Positions 62,268 through 64,000 of a stretch of 64,000 nucleotides of DNA are shown here, one piece after another (the first letter of the stretch is position 1; each line of letters opens with the position of its first letter). Source of the DNA: Thermodesulfovibrio sp. 3907-1M (GTDB lineage: Bacteria > Nitrospirota > Thermodesulfovibrionia > Thermodesulfovibrionales > Thermodesulfovibrionaceae). The notes under the pieces were generated by a model. That model did not search any database. It was given only the letters and a program-made list of their open reading frames with translations, and was not told the origin of the DNA. A program made the position numbers and the translations under genes. Location: the NCBI RefSeq assembly GCF_040450955.1, contig NZ_CP144373.1:372001-436000 (forward strand), in the 5' to 3' direction.

Positions 62268-62890
62268 TATGTTGGAGTTACGCCATATTTTACTATGTTT
62301 ACCAAAGTATCATCAGGCTTTGGAAGTCCTGCAATCTTCCATGCTAAAAGTGGGTCTATTAATTTTTCCGCTATGCAGTCTTTTGGCTGATTAACATTTT
62401 TACAAACTGCATTAAGCACGGGAAAGTAGTTGTATTTTTTGTAGTATTCGTTTATGAATTTTACAATCTCAAGCTGATCTTTTGATAGTATTCCGAGTCC
62501 TTCTCTGAGAGCAATTGCCTGGGCTACTTTTTCATTCCAGTCATTTATGTTTTTTAAATACCCCTCTTCGTCAAATGCAACGGATTTTTCAACTGCTTTG
62601 TATTCTGAAACCTTTTCAGGCTTTTCTCTCTCAAATCTTTCTCTTTCAGTGAAATTCTTGATGAACTGTCCTATCTGAACTCCAAGATAAACGCATTTTA
62701 CATTGTTTATGCAATCATCGGCATCCTGTTTGTCAAGATGGGTTATGAGTTCAGAAGTGCCTTTCTGGAATCTGATTATGTATGCCTGTTTTTCTTCGCT
62801 GTAGTAAATATTTACATTGAAACCGTGTTCCTTTACTTCAGGATACATTTCAAGAATTTTGTTTTTTAATTCATCAACTGTATAAGCCAT
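62267..62890 (-). CDS. DsrC/TusE-like protein lacking the redox cysteines, with extra N-terminal domain
   Basis: 207 aa. The N-terminal ~90 residues are an unrecognised alpha/beta domain with two Cys (DDCINNVKCVYLGVQIG). Residues about 110-207 match the DsrC/TusE fold: DWNEKVAQAIALREGLGILS, EIVKFINEYYKKYNYFPVLN and AWKIAGLPKPDDTLV. In DsrC the last block reads K-x-A-C-x-I-A-G-L-P-K-P-x-G-C-V. Here both cysteines are replaced (Trp and Thr positions), so it cannot form the DsrC trisulfide. It sits between sodB and korA in one run, which suggests a regulatory or structural role. Confidence 0.8.
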   Translation of the reverse strand: MAYTVDELKNKILEMYPEVKEHGFNVNIYYSEEKQAYIIRFQKGTSELITHLDKQDADDCINNVKCVYLGVQIGQFIKNFTERERFEREKPEKVSEYKAVEKSVAFDEEGYLKNINDWNEKVAQAIALREGLGILSKDQLEIVKFINEYYKKYNYFPVLNAVCKNVNQPKDCIAEKLIDPLLAWKIAGLPKPDDTLVNIVKYGVTPT

Positions 62891-62899
62891 ATACTCCTC

Positions 62900-63478
62900 C
62901 TATTTTACTCTTTTTTCTACTTCATGCCAGTTAATGTTTTTAAAGAATGCTTCAATGTAATCAGCACGCTTAAGTCCGTAATCAATCATAAAGGCATGCT
63001 CAAAAACATCCATTATAAGAAGAGGATTACAACCTGAGGGATGTCCCACATCATGCTCATTAATCCAGAAATTCATAAGTTTGCCTGTTAGAGTATCCTG
63101 ATAGAGAATTACCCATCCGATTCCGCGCATTGTGCCTGTTGCCTTGAAGTCCTTTAACCAGTTTTCAAAGCTACCAAAGTTTTCATTAATCAGCTTTGCC
63201 AGTTTACCATCCTGAGGAAAAACGCCATCACCGCCAAGATTTTCAAAGTAAAGCTCATGAAGTCTTACGCCATTCCACTCCCATCCAAGCCTTCTTTTCA
63301 GCTCTGCATACTCAGGTGTGCTCTGTTTACCTTCATTGAGCATTGCTTTAAGGGTGTCAAGAAGTTTATTTGTATTTGTCACATAGCCCTGATACAGAGT
63401 AAAGTGATTTTTAAGAAGTGTTTCACTGAATCCCTGCATTCCAATTAATTTTGAGTAATCATTTGCCTGATAAGACAT
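62900..63478 (-). CDS. sodB: Superoxide dismutase, Fe/Mn family
   Basis: 192 aa cytoplasmic enzyme. Metal ligands are visible: His in LLKNHFTLYQGYV (about 25), His in NGVRLHELYFENLGG (about 75), and Asp and His in LIMDVFEHAFMIDYG (about 158-162). It has no signal peptide. The residues that separate Fe from Mn use are not decisive by eye. GGAGGT lies ahead of the ATG. It is the first gene of the sodB-dsrC-like-korA-korB run, with a promoter at 63515-63541. Confidence 0.95.
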   Translation of the reverse strand: MSYQANDYSKLIGMQGFSETLLKNHFTLYQGYVTNTNKLLDTLKAMLNEGKQSTPEYAELKRRLGWEWNGVRLHELYFENLGGDGVFPQDGKLAKLINENFGSFENWLKDFKATGTMRGIGWVILYQDTLTGKLMNFWINEHDVGHPSGCNPLLIMDVFEHAFMIDYGLKRADYIEAFFKNINWHEVEKRVK

Positions 63479-63514
63479 ATTTAACCTCCTGCGAAAAAGT
63501 TTTCTTGAATAAAG

Positions 63515-63541
63515 ATTATCAAATAAAAATTAAAATGTCAA
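63515..63541 (-). promoter_or_regulatory. Possible promoter of the sodB operon
   Basis: On the minus strand TTGACA (63536-63541) and GATAAT (63515-63520) with a short 15-bp spacer. TAATCT at 17 bp is the alternative. A partial palindrome around the -10 could be a Fur/PerR-type operator, but the match is weak. Confidence 0.4.
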
Positions 63542-63685
63542 GCTATTTTCTTAATTTGGCGATAAAAATGTTATTCCTCATATGCAACTTGAGATGACAT
63601 TTTTTTATCCCGAGCTAAAGCAAGTGATTTTTAAATTCAGGCTGCAGGAGCACTCTAAAAATTTTAAGACCTTCTGTGCGCAAAT

Positions 63686-64000
63686 TTATCTTTTAAGTTT
63701 TTTAGCTATTTCAGTAAGTCTTCTACCAAAGGCTTTACAGATATTTGCTTCGTTTTCATCAATTTCTCTTTTGTTTTCAGCTTCTGCTACATGACCTGGT
63801 CCATAGGGAGAGCCTCCACCTTTTGTAAGATAAAGATCAGCAACAGAGTAAGGCACACCTACAATAACAAATCCAAGATGAAGCAAAACAGTCATAAATG
63901 TCAAAATTGTGCTTTCCTGTCCTCCATGCATTGTTCCTGTTGAAACAAAAACTCCTGCTGGTTTGCCTTCAAAAATTCTCTGTATCCACAAGGGACCAAG
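63686..64000 (-). CDS. wrbA: WrbA-type NAD(P)H:quinone oxidoreductase (partial, 5' end beyond the window)
   Basis: C-terminal ~105 residues of a flavodoxin-fold quinone reductase. It shows the FMN-binding VFVSTGTMHGGQESTILTFM, LHLGFVIVGVPYS and GGGSPYGPGHVA. The reading frame continues past 64000 (GPLWIQ), so the first half lies outside. The enzyme reduces quinones by two electrons and avoids superoxide, which matches the neighbouring sodB. It is separated from sodB by about 200 bp, in which I see only the sodB promoter. Confidence 0.9.
   Translation of the reverse strand, partial: LGPLWIQRIFEGKPAGVFVSTGTMHGGQESTILTFMTVLLHLGFVIVGVPYSVADLYLTKGGGSPYGPGHVAEAENKREIDENEANICKAFGRRLTEIAKKLKR

Noticed and set aside
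63582-63794. 70-codon plus-strand frame opposite wrbA
   Set aside because: Antisense to a clear WrbA coding region, with no ribosome-binding site.

Overview
The window reads as a low-GC chromosome segment of an anaerobic, sulfur- and nitrogen-oxyanion-respiring bacterium. The best guess is a thermophilic sulfate reducer of the Nitrospirota, Thermodesulfovibrio-like. This is inferred from the gene mix (TauE/SafE exporter, NrfHA nitrite reductase, Psr/Phs-type molybdoenzyme, HdrA-like protein with TusA, split cytochrome b plus Rieske, cytochrome bd, 2-oxoacid:ferredoxin oxidoreductase, DsrC-like protein, Fe/Mn SOD), not from a database match.

Layout. 1-4.4 kb: a ribF-coaE-mutS operon on the minus strand. 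4.4-8.9 kb: a sigma-54 activator gene, then an apparent sigma-54 control region (two palindromic activator sites and a -24/-12 promoter) in front of a small-protein/TauE/membrane-protein/UspA operon. 9-12.2 kb: a chemoreceptor whose frame is broken at a slippery A AAA AAG heptamer, then a PAS histidine kinase. 12.3-16.6 kb: a glycosylase-like protein, tmRNA, smpB, an M29 aminopeptidase and purF. 16.7-24.8 kb: a giant PPDK-like protein without its PEP domain, a divergent GAPDH, thiamine-binding and stress proteins, MOSC and MogA proteins, and CcdA. 24.8-31.6 kb: nrfHA, leuS followed by a decayed nrfA tail, an MFS exporter and an HD protein. 31.6-36 kb (minus): rrf2 and cydAB, then a split cytochrome b/Rieske complex with a previously unmarked 44-residue membrane protein. 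36.1-42.6 kb: psrABC, a small exported protein, a ferredoxin, an HdrA-like protein and TusA. 42.5-49 kb: a binding-protein/histidine-kinase/response-regulator trio, isochorismatase, PHP and TPR proteins, and a lytic transglycosylase. 49.1-58.9 kb: an accessory zone starting at tRNA-Arg(CCT) with many broken genes (PLD-like fragment, P-type ATPase with an internal deletion, AAA ATPase, dehydrogenase fragment, truncated FmdE, IS256-type transposase, beheaded sensor) mixed with intact genes. 58.9-64 kb (minus): PhnD-like protein, korBA, a cysteine-less DsrC-like protein, sodB, and wrbA cut by the window edge.

Two themes cut across the window. First, several genes start 5-10 nt after a good -10 box (often TGATATAAT) with no Shine-Dalgarno sequence, which predicts leaderless mRNAs. 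Second, homopolymer tracts (A6 in a receptor gene, C9A9 and A9G6 in leaders) sit where length changes could alter expression. The most system-like new element is the sigma-54 module at 4.4-8.9 kb: activator, operator pair, promoter and sulfite-export/stress operon all adjacent.
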